Assembly: GCF_000472965.1 (NCBI RefSeq)
Contig: NZ_AXAU01000008.1
Span: 247,401 to 311,400 of the forward strand
DNA: 64,000 nucleotides
Reading direction: 5' to 3'
From: Bradyrhizobium murdochi
GTDB lineage: Bacteria > Pseudomonadota > Alphaproteobacteria > Rhizobiales > Xanthobacteraceae
Part shown: piece by piece, positions 1 to 9,695 of the stretch
How positions within the stretch are numbered: position 1 is the first letter of the stretch
Layout of the letters: every line of letters starts with the position of its first letter
Notes under the pieces: generated by a model
What the model saw: only the letters and a program-made list of their open reading frames with translations
Told to the model about the DNA's origin: nothing
Databases searched by the model: none
Program-made: the position numbers and the translations under genes

Positions 1-375
1 CACGGCGTAGCGCGATTTTCCTTTGCCGATATCTGCGAAAAGCCGCTGGCCGTGTCAGACTATCTGCGGCTGGCGCACGATTATCACACCATCCTGATCG
101 ATCGCATTCCAGTGATGGATTACGCCGAGCGCAACGCCGCCAAGCGCTTTATCTCGCTGATCGACACGCTCTATGACAATGCAGTGAAACTGATGGCGTC
201 GGCCGAGGCCGATCCGGTGTCGCTGTATGTCGCTGCCGAGGGCGTTGAAGCCAACGAGTTCAAGCGGACCGCGTCGCGTCTGATCGAAATGAGTTCCGAA
301 TCCTATTTGGCGCTCCCGCATGGCCGGAAGGATTCTGCGGCCAGCGGATCGAGCACCGGGCTGGTGGAGACGTAG
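1..375 (+). CDS. zapE: Cell division protein ZapE (AFG1-like ATPase), C-terminal part
   Basis: Only the last 124 codons are present; the gene begins upstream of the window and reads in frame from base 1 to TAG at 373-375. The retained part has the AFG1/ZapE C-terminal pattern: FxFxDICEKPL near the start, then DYLRLAHDYHT, an ARRF-like AAKRFISLIDTLYD stretch and RTASRLIEM near the end. ZapE-family proteins are AAA-type ATPases linked to cell division in bacteria and to protein turnover in mitochondria. The Walker motifs lie outside the window. zapE directly before mdh is a common alphaproteobacterial order. The family call rests on the C-terminal signature only. Confidence 0.85.
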   Translation, partial: HGVARFSFADICEKPLAVSDYLRLAHDYHTILIDRIPVMDYAERNAAKRFISLIDTLYDNAVKLMASAEADPVSLYVAAEGVEANEFKRTASRLIEMSSESYLALPHGRKDSAASGSSTGLVET

Positions 376-396
376 TCTCTTCCGTCATTGGTCTTT

Positions 397-486
397 CCCC
401 GTCATTGCGAGGAGCAAAGCGACGAAGCAATCCATCTATCCCCGGGTGGAGAGGTGGATTGCTTCGCTTCGCTTGCAATGACGGGG
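397..486. repeat. Intergenic palindrome, family A, copy 1
   Basis: The left arm begins CCCCGTCATTGCGAGGAGC and the right arm ends GCTTGCAATGACGGGG, with inner arms AGCAATCCA and TGGATTGCT around a short centre. A second copy lies at 39058-39140. The element fills much of the space between zapE and mdh. Similar short palindromes are common in Bradyrhizobium intergenic DNA; a function is not known to me. Confidence 0.8.
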
Positions 487-633
487 ATGACGGTCGTGGC
501 ATACCTGACCGAATTCAAGGCGCGGCCTTAGAATCGGGCATGCCCCGGCTTGAACCGGCCATTCGAAAGGGATAACCAGCCATCCGACTGATGATCCACC
601 CCTCACTCTTCGTCTCAGAAGGACAAATTTCCC

Positions 634-1602
634 ATGGCGCGCGACAAGATTGCTTTGATTGGCTCCGGTCAGATCGGCGGAACGCTGGCTCACCTCGTCG
701 GCCTGAAGGAGCTTGGCGACGTCGTGATGTTCGACATCGCCGAGGGCGTCCCCCAGGGTAAAGCGCTCGACATCGCGCAATCTTCTCCGGTCGACGGTTT
801 CGACGCGCATCTCACTGGGGCCAATTCCTATGAGGCGCTCGATGGCGCCAAGGTCTGCATCGTCACCGCCGGCGTGCCGCGCAAGCCCGGCATGAGCCGC
901 GACGATCTCTTGAGCATCAACCTCAAAGTCATGGAGCAGGTCGGCGCCGGTATTAAGAAGTATGCGCCCGATGCGTTCGTTATCTGCATCACCAACCCGC
1001 TGGATGCGATGGTGTGGGCGCTGCAGAAGGCTTCCGGTCTGCCGCACAAGAAGGTGGTCGGCATGGCCGGCGTGCTCGACTCCGCGCGGTTCCGCTACTT
1101 CCTGGCCGACGAATTCCACGTCTCGGTCGAGGACGTCACCGCTTTCGTGCTCGGCGGCCATGGCGACACCATGGTGCCGCTGACGCGCTACTCCACGGTC
1201 GCCGGCATTCCGCTGCCTGATTTGGTCAAGATGGGCTGGACCTCGCAGGCCCGCATCGACGAGATCGTCGACCGCACCCGCAACGGCGGCGCCGAGATCG
1301 TCAATCTCCTGAAGACCGGTTCGGCATTCTACGCGCCGGCCGCTTCGGCGATCGCGATGGCCGAGAGCTATCTGAAGGACAAGAAGCGGGTGCTGCCCTG
1401 CGCCGCCTATCTCAATGGCGAATACAGCGTAAAGGACATGTATGTCGGCGTCCCCGTCGTGATCGGTTCGAAGGGCGTCGAGCGCATCGTCGAGATCGAG
1501 CTGGCTGGCAAGGATCGCGAAGCCTTCGACAAGTCGGTCGGCGCGGTTCAAGGTCTGGTCGACGCCTGCAAGAAGATCGCGCCCGACCTGCTCGGTCGTT
1601 GA
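634..1602 (+). CDS. mdh: Malate dehydrogenase
   Basis: NAD-dependent oxidation of malate to oxaloacetate, the last TCA-cycle step, cytosolic. The 322-residue length fits the LDH-like MDH type of alphaproteobacteria. An N-terminal Rossmann glycine motif GSGQIGG sits at residues 10-16; substrate arginines are R83 and R89 in GVPRKPGMSRDDLL, the NPLD motif is at 121-124, R152 follows, and the catalytic histidine is H176 in GGHGDTMVPL. The ATG at 634 follows an AGAAGGA ribosome-binding site. A strong terminator follows (1612-1643), so mdh may be transcribed apart from sucCD at least in part. Confidence 0.98.
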   Translation: MARDKIALIGSGQIGGTLAHLVGLKELGDVVMFDIAEGVPQGKALDIAQSSPVDGFDAHLTGANSYEALDGAKVCIVTAGVPRKPGMSRDDLLSINLKVMEQVGAGIKKYAPDAFVICITNPLDAMVWALQKASGLPHKKVVGMAGVLDSARFRYFLADEFHVSVEDVTAFVLGGHGDTMVPLTRYSTVAGIPLPDLVKMGWTSQARIDEIVDRTRNGGAEIVNLLKTGSAFYAPAASAIAMAESYLKDKKRVLPCAAYLNGEYSVKDMYVGVPVVIGSKGVERIVEIELAGKDREAFDKSVGAVQGLVDACKKIAPDLLGR

Positions 1603-1611
1603 TTTTATTCG

Positions 1612-1643
1612 GCTTTCGCCCCTTGTTGGGGCGAAAGCTTTTT
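1612..1643 (+). terminator. Rho-independent terminator after mdh
   Basis: A perfect 11-bp stem, GCTTTCGCCCC (1612-1622) with GGGGCGAAAGC (1628-1638), closes a 5-base loop and is followed directly by five T (1639-1643). It begins 9 bases after the mdh stop codon. Confidence 0.9.
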
Positions 1644-1659
1644 CAGGGTTGCAGTAATA

Positions 1660-1678
1660 TTGGTATATGGTATGCCAA
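1660..1678. promoter_or_regulatory. Imperfect inverted repeat upstream of sucC, possible operator
   Basis: TTGGTATA and TATGCCAA form inverted half-sites with one mismatch and a 3-base centre, between the mdh terminator and the sucC start. The TTGGT...CCAA form resembles binding sites of GntR-family (FadR/PdhR-like) regulators, which often control central carbon genes. That resemblance is inference; no promoter boxes are clear enough to fix the site relative to a transcription start. Confidence 0.4.
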
Positions 1679-1734
1679 CTACCAATGCCGGTGAACTGTA
1701 GAACTCGCCGCTAGGGATTTTGGGGAGCGTCCAA

Positions 1735-2934
<1,200 letters not shown>

Positions 2935-2936
2935 CG

Positions 2937-3413
2937 ATGCCTGACCGTCTCGCCGCTCCGACACCGCTGGAAGAACACCGCCGGCTCGCGGTTTTTGCGG
3001 GCGAGTGGGCGGGCGAGGAAATGGTCTACCCGTCGCGCTGGACCGCGGGCGGTCCGGCGACCTCGCATGTGGTCGCACGGATGGATCTTAACGGGTTCTA
3101 CCTGATTCAGGATGCCCGCCAGATGCGCGACGGCAAGGAGACTTTCGCCACCCACGGCGTGTTCACCTATGACCGTGACGACCGGACCTACAAATTATTC
3201 TGGCACGATTCGCTTGGCTACTATTCGCCGGCACCTGCCTCCGGCGCCTGGGTCGGCAACAAGCTGACCCTGGTGCGCGGCTCGCTGCGCGGCAATGCGC
3301 GCCACGTCTATGAAGTCGCCGACGACAACAACTACACCATGAAGATCCAGTTCTCGCCTGATGCCGAAGGATGGGCCGACGTGCTCACCGGCACGTACCG
3401 GCGCATTCATTAA
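2937..3413 (+). CDS. DUF1579-like protein within the suc operon
   Basis: A 158-residue soluble protein with no signal peptide or membrane segment. It resembles DUF1579-type proteins: an early F-x-G-x-W-x-G-E motif (FAGEWAGEE), a middle DLNGFYLIQD segment, GVFTYDRDDRTYKLFW, and a C-terminal EGWADVLTGTYRRI strand, as in a small beta-barrel. Biochemical function is unknown. It starts two bases after the sucC stop, its AGGAGG site overlaps the end of sucC, and sucD follows 39 bases on, so it is almost certainly co-transcribed with the two succinyl-CoA synthetase subunits. The family call is by pattern only. Confidence 0.75.
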   Translation: MPDRLAAPTPLEEHRRLAVFAGEWAGEEMVYPSRWTAGGPATSHVVARMDLNGFYLIQDARQMRDGKETFATHGVFTYDRDDRTYKLFWHDSLGYYSPAPASGAWVGNKLTLVRGSLRGNARHVYEVADDNNYTMKIQFSPDAEGWADVLTGTYRRIH

Positions 3414-3452
3414 CCCCCTCGTTCACGGTCACCGAAGAAAGCGTTCGCAATC

Positions 3453-4337
3453 ATGTCCGTTCTGATCGACAGCAACACCAAAGTCATCTGTCAGGGTTTC
3501 ACCGGCAAGAACGGCACGTTCCATTCGGAAGCCGCGATCGCGTACGGCACCAAAATGGTCGGCGGCACCTCGCCGGGCAAAGGCGGCTCGACCCATCTCG
3601 GCTTGCCCGTCTTCGACACCGTTCGTGAGGCGCGCGAGAGGACCGGCGCTGACGCCAGCGTCATCTATGTCCCGCCGCCGGGTGCGGCAGACGCGATCTG
3701 CGAAGCGATCGATGCGGAGGTTCCGCTGATCGTCTGCATTACCGAGGGCATTCCGGTGCTGGACATGGTGCGCGTGAAGCGTTCGTTGTCGGGATCGAAA
3801 TCGCGCCTGATCGGGCCGAACTGCCCGGGTGTGATGACCGCGGGCGAATGCAAGATCGGCATCATGCCGGCCAATATCTTCAAACCGGGCAGCGTCGGGA
3901 TCGTTTCCCGTTCGGGCACGTTGACCTATGAGGCCGTGTTCCAGACCACCCAGGAGGGCCTCGGCCAGACCACCGCGGTCGGCATCGGCGGCGACCCGGT
4001 CAAGGGTACCGAGTTCATCGACGTGCTGGAGATGTTCCTCAAGGACGAGAAAACCACCTCGATCATCATGATCGGTGAAATCGGCGGCTCGGCCGAGGAA
4101 GACGCCGCCCAATTTATCAAGGACGAGGCCAAGCGCGGCCGGAAAAAGCCGATGGTTGGCTTCATCGCCGGCGTCACCGCCCCTCCCGGCCGCCGCATGG
4201 GCCATGCCGGCGCCATCATTTCCGGCGGCAAGGGCGACGCCGGCTCCAAGACGGCGGCCATGGAAGCGGCCGGAATTACGGTGTCTCCGTCTCCGGCACG
4301 ACTCGGACATACCCTTGCCGAAAAATTGAAATCTTAA
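3453..4337 (+). CDS. sucD: Succinyl-CoA synthetase alpha subunit
   Basis: Alpha subunit of succinate-CoA ligase; it binds CoA and carries the phosphohistidine intermediate. The N-terminal CoA-binding fold shows CQGFTGKNGTFHSE, a PPPGAADAI segment and GPNCPGVMT; the active-site histidine is H251 in MGHAGAIISGG near the C-terminus. The 294-residue length is typical. It pairs with sucC, from which it is separated by the DUF1579-like gene, an unusual interruption. The start codon lies about 20 bases after a weak GAAAG sequence. Confidence 0.98.
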   Translation: MSVLIDSNTKVICQGFTGKNGTFHSEAAIAYGTKMVGGTSPGKGGSTHLGLPVFDTVREARERTGADASVIYVPPPGAADAICEAIDAEVPLIVCITEGIPVLDMVRVKRSLSGSKSRLIGPNCPGVMTAGECKIGIMPANIFKPGSVGIVSRSGTLTYEAVFQTTQEGLGQTTAVGIGGDPVKGTEFIDVLEMFLKDEKTTSIIMIGEIGGSAEEDAAQFIKDEAKRGRKKPMVGFIAGVTAPPGRRMGHAGAIISGGKGDAGSKTAAMEAAGITVSPSPARLGHTLAEKLKS

Positions 4338-4472
4338 TTCAGTTCTTGGTCCTTTTAGACGGGAATATCCGTCTTAAATAGGGTAAAGCTTCTTACCGAG
4401 CTGGTTCGGGCCTTCCGGACCGGCTACAGCGCCGTTTTCCATGCGCAAAGCGAAACTCACCAGGACGTCATC

Positions 4473-7430
4473 ATGTCTCGCCAGGACGCGAACGCAGCAT
4501 TTGCCCTTTCCTCTTTTCTGCAAGGCACCAACGCCACCTATATCGACGAGCTCTACGCCCGCTACGAGCAGGACCCCGGCTCGGTCGACAGCGACTGGCA
4601 GGAATTCTTCAAGAGCCTGAAAGACCCCTCGGCCGACGTCCAGAAGAACGCCGAGGGCCCGTCCTGGGGCCGCGACAACTGGCCGATCACGCCGCAGGAC
4701 GAACTGACCTCGGCGCTGGACGGTAACTGGGTCACCGTCGAGAAGGCCGTTGGCGCCAGGCTGGCCGCCAAGGCGCAGGCCAAGGGCGCCGAACTGTCCC
4801 CTGCCGACGTCAACCAGGCGACGCGCGACTCGGTTCGCGCCCTGATGCTGATCCGCGCCTACCGCATGCGCGGACATTTCCACGCCAAGCTCGATCCGCT
4901 CGGCATCGAGGCGCCGCGCGATCGCGAGGAGCTTGATCCGCGGACCTACGGCTTCACCGAGGCCGATTTCGACCGCAAGATCTTCCTCGACCATGTGCTC
5001 GGCCTCGAATACGGCACGCTGCGCGAGATCGTCGCGATCTGCGAGCGCACCTACTGCCAGACGCTCGGCGTCGAGTTCATGCACATCTCGAACGCGGCGC
5101 AGAAGGCCTGGATCCAGGAACGCATCGAGGGTCCGGACAAGGAAATCAGTTTTACGCCGGAAGGGCGCCGCGCCATCCTCAACAAGCTGATCGAAGCCGA
5201 AGGTTTCGAAAAATTCTGCGATCTCAAATTCACCGGCACCAAGCGTTTCGGTCTCGACGGCGCTGAATCGCTGATCCCGGCGCTCGAGCAGATCATCAAG
5301 CGCGGCGGCAATCTCGGCGTAAAGGAAATCGTGCTCGGCATGCCGCACCGCGGCCGCCTCAACGTGCTGACCCAGGTGATGGGCAAATCGCACCGCGCGC
5401 TGTTCCATGAATTCAAGGGCGGCTCCGCCAATCCCGAGGACGTCGAAGGCTCCGGCGACGTCAAGTATCACCTCGGCGCATCAAGCGACCGCGAGTTCGA
5501 CGGCAACAAGATCCATCTGTCGCTGACCGCCAACCCCTCGCATCTCGAAATCGTCGATCCGGTCGTGCTCGGCAAAGTGCGCGCCAAGCAGGATCAGCAC
5601 GGCGATCCGCCCGACATGCGCATCTCGGTGCTGCCGCTGCTCTTGCATGGCGACGCGGCGTTCGCGGGGCAGGGCGTGGTGGCGGAATGCTTCAGCCTCT
5701 CCGACCTGAAGGGCTATCGCACCGGCGGTTCGTTGCATTTCATCGTCAACAACCAGATCGGCTTCACCACCTATCCGCGCTATTCGCGCTCCTCGCCATA
5801 TCCGTCCGACGTGGCGAAGATGATCGATGCGCCGATCTTCCACGTGAACGGCGACGATCCGGAAGCGGTGGTGTTCGCCGCCAAGGTCGCGATCGAGTTC
5901 CGGCAGAAATTCCACAAGCCGGTCGTGATCGACATGTTTTGCTACCGTCGGCACGGCCATAACGAAGGCGACGAGCCGGCGTTTACCCAGCCGGTGATGT
6001 ACAAGCACATCGCCTCGCATCCGTCGACGCTCGAACTCTACGCCAAGCGCCTGGTCACCGACGGCGTGCTGACCGAAGGCGAGGTCGGGAAGGCGAAGGC
6101 CGACTGGCGCGCGCGGCTCGATGCCGAGCTCGAGGCAGGCTCCGGCTACAAGCCCAACAAGGCTGACTGGCTCGACGGAAAATGGGCCGGCTTCAAATCC
6201 GCCGACCAGGAAGAAGACGCCCGCCGCGGCGTCACCGGCGTCAATGTCGGTATCCTCAAGGATATCGGCCGCAAGATCACCAAGGTGCCGGACGGTTTCC
6301 GGGTTCACCGCACGATCCAGCGTTTCCTGGAAAACCGCGCCAAGGCCATCGACAACGGTGTCGGCATCGACTGGGCGACCGGCGAAGCGCTGGCTTTCTG
6401 CACGTTGATGCAGGAAGGCCACCACGTCCGGCTATCCGGCCAGGATTCCGAACGCGGCACCTTCTCGCAGCGCCATTCGGTGCTGATCGACCAGGAAGAC
6501 GAGAGCCGCTACACGCCGTTCAACCACCTTGGCCACGATCAGGGCCATTACGAGGTCATCAACTCGCTGCTGTCCGAAGAGGCGGTGCTCGGCTTCGAGT
6601 ACGGTTATTCGCTGGCCGAGCCGAAGGCGCTGGCGATGTGGGAAGCCCAGTTCGGCGACTTCGCCAACGGTGCGCAGGTGCTGTTCGACCAGTTCATCTC
6701 ATCCGGCGAACGCAAATGGCTGCGCATGTCCGGTCTCGTCTGCCTGCTGCCACATGGCTATGAAGGGCAGGGACCGGAGCATTCCTCGGCGCGGCTCGAG
6801 CGTTTCCTGCAGATGTGCGCCGAAGACAACATGCAGGTGGTGTATCCGACCACGCCGGCGAATTACTTCCACGTGCTACGGCGCCAGTTACATCGCGAGA
6901 TCCGCAAGCCGCTGATCGTGATGACGCCGAAGTCGCTGTTGCGGCACAAGCGCGCGGTTTCGCGGCTCGACGAACTGAGCGCGGACACCACCTTCCACCG
7001 CATTCTGTACGATGACGCGCAAATGCTGACAGACGAGAAGACCAGGCTGGCGCCGGACGACAAAATCCGCCGCGTCGTGCTGTGTTCGGGCAAAGTCTAT
7101 TACGATCTCTACGAGGAGCGCGAGAAGCGTGGCATCGACGACATCTACCTCCTGCGCATCGAGCAGCTCTATCCGGTGCCGTTGAAGGCGCTGGTACAGG
7201 AGCTCGGCCGCTTCAAGAATGCGGAAGTGGTGTGGTGCCAGGAAGAGCCGCGCAACATGGGCGCATGGCACTTCATCGAGCCCTATCTGGAATGGGTGCT
7301 GAACCAGATCCACGCGCCGAACCGGCGTCCGCGTTACGCTGGCCGCGCCGCCTCGGCGGCAACCGCCACCGGTTTGATGTCGAAGCATCTGGCGCAGCTC
7401 AAGGCCATGCTGGATGAGGCGCTGAACTAG
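4473..7430 (+). CDS. sucA: 2-oxoglutarate dehydrogenase E1 component
   Basis: Thiamine-diphosphate-dependent E1 of the 2-oxoglutarate dehydrogenase complex, which decarboxylates 2-oxoglutarate and passes succinyl groups to SucB. The 985-residue length is normal. Visible features: an N-terminal E2-binding-like helix (YIDELYARYEQDP), the conserved GMPHRGRLNVL segment, HGDAAFAGQGVVAE and VNNQIGFTT in the cofactor region, RRHGHNEGDEP, and the C-terminal transketolase-like domain with EGQGPEHSSARLERFLQ. It follows sucD after 135 bases, which include a short hairpin at about 4353-4377, and precedes sucB. Confidence 0.98.
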   Translation: MSRQDANAAFALSSFLQGTNATYIDELYARYEQDPGSVDSDWQEFFKSLKDPSADVQKNAEGPSWGRDNWPITPQDELTSALDGNWVTVEKAVGARLAAKAQAKGAELSPADVNQATRDSVRALMLIRAYRMRGHFHAKLDPLGIEAPRDREELDPRTYGFTEADFDRKIFLDHVLGLEYGTLREIVAICERTYCQTLGVEFMHISNAAQKAWIQERIEGPDKEISFTPEGRRAILNKLIEAEGFEKFCDLKFTGTKRFGLDGAESLIPALEQIIKRGGNLGVKEIVLGMPHRGRLNVLTQVMGKSHRALFHEFKGGSANPEDVEGSGDVKYHLGASSDREFDGNKIHLSLTANPSHLEIVDPVVLGKVRAKQDQHGDPPDMRISVLPLLLHGDAAFAGQGVVAECFSLSDLKGYRTGGSLHFIVNNQIGFTTYPRYSRSSPYPSDVAKMIDAPIFHVNGDDPEAVVFAAKVAIEFRQKFHKPVVIDMFCYRRHGHNEGDEPAFTQPVMYKHIASHPSTLELYAKRLVTDGVLTEGEVGKAKADWRARLDAELEAGSGYKPNKADWLDGKWAGFKSADQEEDARRGVTGVNVGILKDIGRKITKVPDGFRVHRTIQRFLENRAKAIDNGVGIDWATGEALAFCTLMQEGHHVRLSGQDSERGTFSQRHSVLIDQEDESRYTPFNHLGHDQGHYEVINSLLSEEAVLGFEYGYSLAEPKALAMWEAQFGDFANGAQVLFDQFISSGERKWLRMSGLVCLLPHGYEGQGPEHSSARLERFLQMCAEDNMQVVYPTTPANYFHVLRRQLHREIRKPLIVMTPKSLLRHKRAVSRLDELSADTTFHRILYDDAQMLTDEKTRLAPDDKIRRVVLCSGKVYYDLYEEREKRGIDDIYLLRIEQLYPVPLKALVQELGRFKNAEVVWCQEEPRNMGAWHFIEPYLEWVLNQIHAPNRRPRYAGRAASAATATGLMSKHLAQLKAMLDEALN

Positions 7431-7444
7431 CCTTCTTATCCTGT

Positions 7445-7544
7445 GTCATGCCCCGCGAAGGCGGGGCATCCAGTACCCGATGGCGCTCGAATTCGACTAC
7501 GACCGTCCCGGCGTACTGGATCGCCCGCCTACGCGGGCGATGAC
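7445..7544. repeat. Intergenic palindrome, family B, copy 1
   Basis: The left part carries a CCCCGCGAAGGCGGGG hairpin next to ATCCAGTA; the right part repeats CGTACTGGAT, then ATCGCCCGC-CTAC-GCGGGCGAT. It occupies most of the sucA-sucB gap. The second copy (11873-12009) keeps the same plan but has an extra hairpin in the distal loop. Confidence 0.8.
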
Positions 7545-7590
7545 CACTTTGGAATTAAATGACGCTTAAGGTTACTGAGGAAACCATACC

Positions 7591-8832
7591 ATGACTGAAA
7601 TTCGTGTTCCGACGCTCGGCGAGTCCGTGACGGAAGCCACCATCGGCCGCTGGTTCAAGAAGGCCGGCGACGCGGTGGCGGTGGATGAGCCGCTGGTCGA
7701 GCTCGAGACCGACAAGGTCACCATCGAAGTGCCGGCGCCATCCGCCGGCGTGCTCGGCGAGATCGCGGCCAAGGACGGCGAGACCGTCGCCGTCGGCGCG
7801 CTGCTCGGACAGATCAATGAAGGCGCGGCCGGCGCCGCCAAGCCGGCCGCGGCCGCACCCGCCAAGGCCGCCGCTCCGGCTGCAGCGCCCGCCGCTGCGC
7901 CTGCTGCGGCTCCGAAGGCTGCGGCAGCAGACGCGCCGCTGGCGCCCTCGGTGCGCAAACTTTCCGCCGAGAGCGGCATCGATGCCGCGACCGTGCCCGG
8001 CTCCGGCAAGGACGGCCGCGTCACCAAGGGCGACATGCTGGCCGCGATCGAGAAAGCGGCGTCGGCGCCGACCCCGGTAAATCAGCCGGCCGCTTCCGTG
8101 CAGGTCCGCGCGCCATCGCCGGCCGATGATGCCGCGCGCGAAGAGCGCGTGAAGATGACGCGGCTGCGCCAGACCATCGCGCGGCGGCTGAAGGACGTGC
8201 AGAACACCGCTGCGATGCTCACGACCTTCAACGAGGTCGACATGAGCCACATCATGGCGATGCGCGCGCAGTACAAGGACGTGTTCGAGAAGAAGCATGG
8301 CAGTAAGCTTGGCTTCATGGGCTTCTTCACCAAGGCGGTGGTGCAGGCGCTGAAGGACATCCCGGCCGTCAATGCCGAGATCGATGGCTCTGACCTGATC
8401 TACAAGAACTACTACCACATCGGCGTCGCCGTCGGCACCGACAAGGGCCTGGTCGTGCCGGTGGTGCGCGACTGCGACCACAAGTCGATATCCGACATCG
8501 AGAAGTCGATCGCCGATTTCGGCCGCCGCGCCCGCGACGGCCAGCTCAAGATCGACGAGATGCAGGGCGGCACCTTCACCATCACCAATGGCGGTATCTA
8601 CGGCTCGCTGATGTCGACGCCGATCCTCAACGCCCCGCAGTCCGGCATCCTCGGCATGCACAAGATTCAGGAGCGGCCGATGGTGGTCGGTGGCAAGATC
8701 GAGGTCCGCCCGATGATGTATCTGGCGCTCTCCTATGATCACCGCGTGATCGACGGCAAGGAGGCGGTGACGTTCCTGGTGCGCGTCAAGGAGAGCCTGG
8801 AAGATCCGGCGCGCCTGGTGCTGGATCTCTGA
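7591..8832 (+). CDS. sucB: Dihydrolipoyl succinyltransferase, E2 of 2-oxoglutarate dehydrogenase
   Basis: E2 core of the 2-oxoglutarate dehydrogenase complex. A single lipoyl domain (about 1-78) carries the lipoylated lysine K42 in ELETDKVTIE; an Ala/Pro-rich swinging linker follows (about 82-115), then the peripheral-subunit-binding domain (APSVRKLSAESGID, with GSGKDGRVTKGD) and the catalytic domain from about residue 185. The catalytic motif is SYDHRVIDGKEA with H384 and D388. Length 413 residues, normal. It follows sucA across the family B repeat; lpd lies downstream after a short-chain dehydrogenase gene. Confidence 0.97.
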   Translation: MTEIRVPTLGESVTEATIGRWFKKAGDAVAVDEPLVELETDKVTIEVPAPSAGVLGEIAAKDGETVAVGALLGQINEGAAGAAKPAAAAPAKAAAPAAAPAAAPAAAPKAAAADAPLAPSVRKLSAESGIDAATVPGSGKDGRVTKGDMLAAIEKAASAPTPVNQPAASVQVRAPSPADDAAREERVKMTRLRQTIARRLKDVQNTAAMLTTFNEVDMSHIMAMRAQYKDVFEKKHGSKLGFMGFFTKAVVQALKDIPAVNAEIDGSDLIYKNYYHIGVAVGTDKGLVVPVVRDCDHKSISDIEKSIADFGRRARDGQLKIDEMQGGTFTITNGGIYGSLMSTPILNAPQSGILGMHKIQERPMVVGGKIEVRPMMYLALSYDHRVIDGKEAVTFLVRVKESLEDPARLVLDL

Positions 8833-8911
8833 CACAACACGCTTGCCGGCGCCGGCACTCACGCCGGCGTCACAAGCCGTGGATCATGCACGTTGATTTG
8901 TGGGGCCTGAT

Positions 8912-9658
8912 GTGACGGACAAGGTTGTTGTGATCACTGGCGGCAGCCGCGGCATCGGCCGTGCGGCCGCAATCGCCGCCGCCGCGCGCGGTTTTCGCGT
9001 CGTGGTCGGCTACGCCAGCAATGAAGCCGCGGCGAAGGAAGTCGTTTCGCAGATCGAACGCAAGAACGGCAAGGCGATCGCCGTGAAATGCGACGTCGGC
9101 AGCGAGGCGGACATTCTCGCGCTGTTCAAGGCCGCCGACGAATTCGGAACGCTTGGCGCGCTCGTCAACAATGCCGGCATTGTCGGCCCGTCGATACGAG
9201 TCGAGGACATGTCGGCCGAGCGCATTCAGCGCATGATGGCGGTCAACGTCACCGGCAGCATCCTGTGCGCGCGCGAAGCCGTGAAGCGGATGTCGACCCG
9301 CAACGGCGGCGCGGGCGGAGTCATCGTCAATCTTTCCTCGGTCGCGGCGAAACTCGGGTCCCCCAATACGTATGTGGATTATGCGGCGTCCAAGGGCGCG
9401 GTTGATTCCTTCACCATCGGCCTTGGCTATGAGGTTGCCGGAGAGGGCATTCGGGTCGCCGCGATCCGGCCTGGACTGATCGATACGGATATTCATGCTT
9501 CCGGCGGCGAACCCGATCGCGCGCATCGGCTCGCGCATATGGTGCCGATGAAGCGCGTCGGTACTGCGGAAGAAATCGCCAACGCCATCGTCTGGTTGAT
9601 TTCGGACGAGGCTTCCTACGTCACCAGCGCCATCCTGGATGTATCGGGCGGCCGGTAA
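8912..9658 (+). CDS. Short-chain dehydrogenase/reductase between sucB and lpd
   Basis: Classical SDR of about 248 residues. The cofactor motif TGGSRGIG lies at the N-terminus, NNAG near residue 85, a catalytic serine in NLSSVAAK, and the YAASKGAV motif carries the catalytic tyrosine and lysine. The basic residue after the glycine motif suggests NADP(H) preference. The substrate cannot be told from sequence; the pattern resembles glucose-1-dehydrogenase/FabG-like enzymes. GTG at 8912 is chosen because it gives the usual MTDKVVVITGG start; GTG at 8900 is the alternative, and neither has a strong ribosome-binding site. It lies among TCA-cycle genes and may be co-transcribed with lpd. Confidence 0.9.
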   Translation: MTDKVVVITGGSRGIGRAAAIAAAARGFRVVVGYASNEAAAKEVVSQIERKNGKAIAVKCDVGSEADILALFKAADEFGTLGALVNNAGIVGPSIRVEDMSAERIQRMMAVNVTGSILCAREAVKRMSTRNGGAGGVIVNLSSVAAKLGSPNTYVDYAASKGAVDSFTIGLGYEVAGEGIRVAAIRPGLIDTDIHASGGEPDRAHRLAHMVPMKRVGTAEEIANAIVWLISDEASYVTSAILDVSGGR

Positions 9659-9695
9659 CACCTGACACCTTATCTTAAGCTAACAGGACTTCATC

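Noticed and set aside
4374..5471. Long minus-strand open frame inside sucA (365 codons)
   Set aside because: It is opposite a fully conserved sucA sequence, has no family motifs and arises from GC-rich codon use.
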